Origin: Flavobacteriales bacterium
Lineage (GTDB): Bacteria; Bacteroidota; Bacteroidia; Flavobacteriales; Flavobacteriaceae
Direction: 5' to 3'
NCBI GenBank assembly: GCA_011525065.1
Contig: WTIY01000284.1
Coordinates: forward strand, 1 to 16,810
Length of the DNA: 16,810 nt
Below, one piece after another: positions 15,801-16,810 of this stretch; position 1 is the first letter of the stretch, and every line of letters begins with the position of its first letter. The position numbers and the translations under genes were made by a program. Under the pieces are notes generated by a model. That model worked only from the letters and a program-made list of their open reading frames with translations, had not been told where the DNA came from and searched no databases.

Positions 15801-16122
15801 CACCAGCCTGCGCTGTAATATCCTTAAATTTCATATCCCCTTGATTTAAATACAAGGCATTTGGTCCTTGATTGGCGCTGAAATATAGATCCGGCAAACC
15901 GTCGTTGTTGACATCACCCATAGCTGCTCCGCCACCGTTATAGTAATACAGGTAGTCTAGAATGTTTAAACTGTCGCTGGGTTTGAGCGTATTTTCAAAA
16001 GTCAAACCGCTTTGTGAAGCCGAGGGCATCTCAAAAAGAGGGGTTTGCTTTTTGTCACAAGAAGACAAAATCAGCAAGCTCAGCATCATCAAGGGGCCAT
16101 ATGTCCACAAGGGTTTGATCAT
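12859..16122 (-). CDS. CRTAC1-like VCBS/FG-GAP repeat lipoprotein with ASPIC/UnbV domain
   Basis: The product is a 1087-residue exported lipoprotein: hydrophobic start then lipobox LSSC with Cys22. The first half is a beta-propeller of VCBS/FG-GAP repeats with calcium-binding loops, for example GDVNNDGLPD at 69-78, DANQDGLMD at 122-130, DYDQDGDLD at 179-187, DLDKDGWPD at 250-258, GDINNDGWPD at 301-310, GDYDLDGHLD at 384-393 and GDLDRDGDLD at 475-484. An ASPIC/UnbV domain follows at about 518-590 (GTKAYLYQ, VRGFQS, IVWPNG). A second propeller-like part has loops at 666-675, 817-826, 866-875 and 1002-1011. The exact function of these surface proteins is unknown; adhesion or carbohydrate/protein binding is likely. 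It starts 6 bp after the related upstream gene. Confidence 0.9.
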   Translation of the reverse strand: MIKPLWTYGPLMMLSLLILSSCDKKQTPLFEMPSASQSGLTFENTLKPSDSLNILDYLYYYNGGGAAMGDVNNDGLPDLYFSANQGPNALYLNQGDMKFKDITAQAGVQGFSDWQTGCLMFDANQDGLMDLYVQAVVGLNGFKGHNELYINNGDLTFTESAAAYGLDLQDYGTMSALIDYDQDGDLDLYILNHAVHTQESFGKVDLRYTRHAKTGDRLMRNEGHKFVDVSEQAGILGGVNAYGLGVSVADLDKDGWPDIYVGNDFHEDDYYYHNNQDGTFSEQLRERFSHTSRFSMGNDVGDINNDGWPDLISLDMLPESEQLLKTSEGDDAVQTLLLRTKAYGYHYQYSRNMLFVNQNGRNFSETALYSGVAATDWSWSALFGDYDLDGHLDLFISNGITRRPNNLDYIKYISNQEIHKQINQGRLVDQTAIERMPSGAVENYFFKGKHGIGFKDMSGNWSDSKPSLSGAAVVGDLDRDGDLDIVTNNTDSPVGLYVNQRIKSVQGLQSEGITHVPGLSISLNYMPENPHGLGTKAYLYQRDGVQYRELYPVRGFQSCSEPLIHFALPNPEQFEALKIVWPNGQQQWIEDEPKGGSIDLSYQPNSLADHKNPSTGTADWASLKFIKQNNGLGIDFVHREDEFSDFNTQKLIPYKASDQGPAYLAHDLNRDGQKDLLISGGKGQATKIYLSHDDGYQAVEPSGSLGDSLSEFVDATIYRAQGSDRLVMAAAGNSVRPSAKVFDNRVWSLTDLENQAQILDGITANTHVVRGHETLLFIGNFSLPQDFGPMAESYVMREGEIWHTFQNLGMVTDAIWLDHNKDDLMDLLIVGHWMTPRIFVQTPSGFKEDKTALPQIHGLWQSSELHDIDQDGDMDVLLGNWGLNSKLKASPEHPMKLWNHDFDQNGTRETILTTFHQNADYPLLGLDDLAAQMVMLRKYYTRYEDFAQTPIQSIQGLDLDQADVLMVDELSSGYLENNGDRYRFVAFDFPLQLGPINEFLVADFDLDQQSEVLIGGNYFGVIPFHGRFDSFSGMLLESNGTMVPTADLGLDFWNKSVRHLDLIQFKQQNYLIAIYNNEAIEIFQIQP

Positions 16123-16128
16123 CTTGGG

Positions 16129-16810
16129 CTAATTATCAAGGTTTTGAGCGAGTGCGTAAACTTGAGGCTTTTGATCGTTGATGGCAACAAAAATAAAAGT
16201 ATTGCCCGAGGCGTCCTCAAATGGCTGGATGTGCTTAATTTCATCTCGTATATAAAAGCCACTTTCCTGATACTTCTGCCACGTGAAGTTTTGTGCCCCA
16301 TCGTTTAACAGCACACTGCCAAAGTCCGAATCTAAACGTGAAAATTGAGGTCTGAACTCATGATTGTTACCCCCAGTAATGATGTCCATGGCTCCGTCAT
16401 TATTGACATCTACGCAGGCGATGCCACAAATGCAGGAGAGCTGCGCGCGCGATGGAAGGTCCTCAAAACTAAAAACCCCTCCTCCTTGATTATACGCAAT
16501 AACCGAATTGGCATAGCGGGCCTCCAGGACGGTCGTACCCTCCAAAACTGCTTTTGAAAAGAGTTCTTGAATGGATTTTTTGGCATATTCTGAGGCCTTT
16601 AGGTTTTGTTTTTTCAAGGACACCATTTGGGTGGTCATCTCCTTTTTCTGGTGGATGGGCATGTCGCGCTGGTTTAAATATTGAGAAATGATTTGCTCAT
16701 AAGTGCCGTTATTGTCAAAATCATTGATCCAGAGCTTCATGGGCGTATCTTCGCCCGGCAAGTAATGGATGTTGCTACCTTGATTGCCCAAAATTAGGTC
16801 TAAATCTCCA
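16129..16810 (-). CDS. VCBS/FG-GAP repeat protein, C-terminal part (5' end beyond window)
   Basis: The frame is open from the right edge to the TAG at 16129-16131, giving 227 visible residues; it begins inside a repeat (GDLDLILGNQG), so the true start is outside the window. A TTG at 16791 could be mistaken for a start, but the in-frame sequence before it continues the repeat. The visible part matches the C-terminal end of the next gene: GNQG then PMKLW, DFDNNGT and a calcium loop DVNNDGAMD, then an aromatic-rich repeat (GGNNHEFRPQFSRLDSDFGS). A CxC pair (SCICGIAC) precedes the last loop. It is therefore a paralogue of the CRTAC1-like protein, 6 bp upstream of it. Whether it also has an ASPIC/UnbV domain and signal cannot be seen. 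Confidence 0.88.
   Translation of the reverse strand, partial: GDLDLILGNQGSNIHYLPGEDTPMKLWINDFDNNGTYEQIISQYLNQRDMPIHQKKEMTTQMVSLKKQNLKASEYAKKSIQELFSKAVLEGTTVLEARYANSVIAYNQGGGVFSFEDLPSRAQLSCICGIACVDVNNDGAMDIITGGNNHEFRPQFSRLDSDFGSVLLNDGAQNFTWQKYQESGFYIRDEIKHIQPFEDASGNTFIFVAINDQKPQVYALAQNLDN

Overview
The window reads as part of a Bacteroidota chromosome, most likely a marine Flavobacteriia- or Saprospiria-like organism. This rests on gene content (CRTAC1-like ASPIC/UnbV lipoproteins, a vanadium-haloperoxidase-like lipoprotein, a GPH-type MFS transporter beside a PfkB kinase) and on one promoter that resembles the Bacteroidota -33/-7 type. It is an inference from protein families, not a database match. 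All fifteen recognised genes lie on the minus strand, so transcription runs from high to low coordinates. Spacing is very tight, with many stop/start overlaps. No RNA genes, insertion sequences, CRISPR arrays or phage genes were seen.

Region 1 (16810 to 10634) is a set of exported proteins: the C-terminal end of a VCBS/FG-GAP protein, a full 1087-residue CRTAC1-like VCBS lipoprotein, a vanadium-dependent haloperoxidase/PAP2-like lipoprotein, and a membrane-anchored protein with a GyrI-like ligand-binding domain. They form one apparent operon.

Region 2 (10633 to 6499) starts with a 185-bp gap holding a LacI-type operator-like dyad. It continues with a GPH/SLC45-type MFS sugar transporter, a PfkB-family sugar kinase (fructokinase-like) and an SGLT-like sodium:solute symporter. 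This looks like a small sugar uptake and phosphorylation unit.

Region 3 (6498 to 1) is the most interesting part: a nine-gene, largely translationally coupled arsenosugar-biosynthesis operon. In order of transcription it holds an AhpD/CMD-like protein, the radical SAM enzyme ArsS, an exported rhodanese, a TIGR04282-type glycosyltransferase, a purine nucleoside phosphorylase, the arsenite methyltransferase ArsM, a membrane di-iron hydroxylase of the sterol-desaturase family, an exported DUF547 protein, and a TIGR04283-type glycosyltransferase cut by the left edge of the window. A chemically sensible path is: arsenite methylated by ArsM, dimethylarsenite adenosylated by ArsS, adenine removed by the phosphorylase (which carries Asp at the position that favours 6-aminopurines), and the resulting ribose conjugated by the glycosyltransferases. 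The hydroxylase, DUF547 and rhodanese have no assigned step. The 137-bp leader of this operon carries a promoter-like element and two copies of a 15-bp element built on the palindrome GATTAATC, a candidate operator pair.
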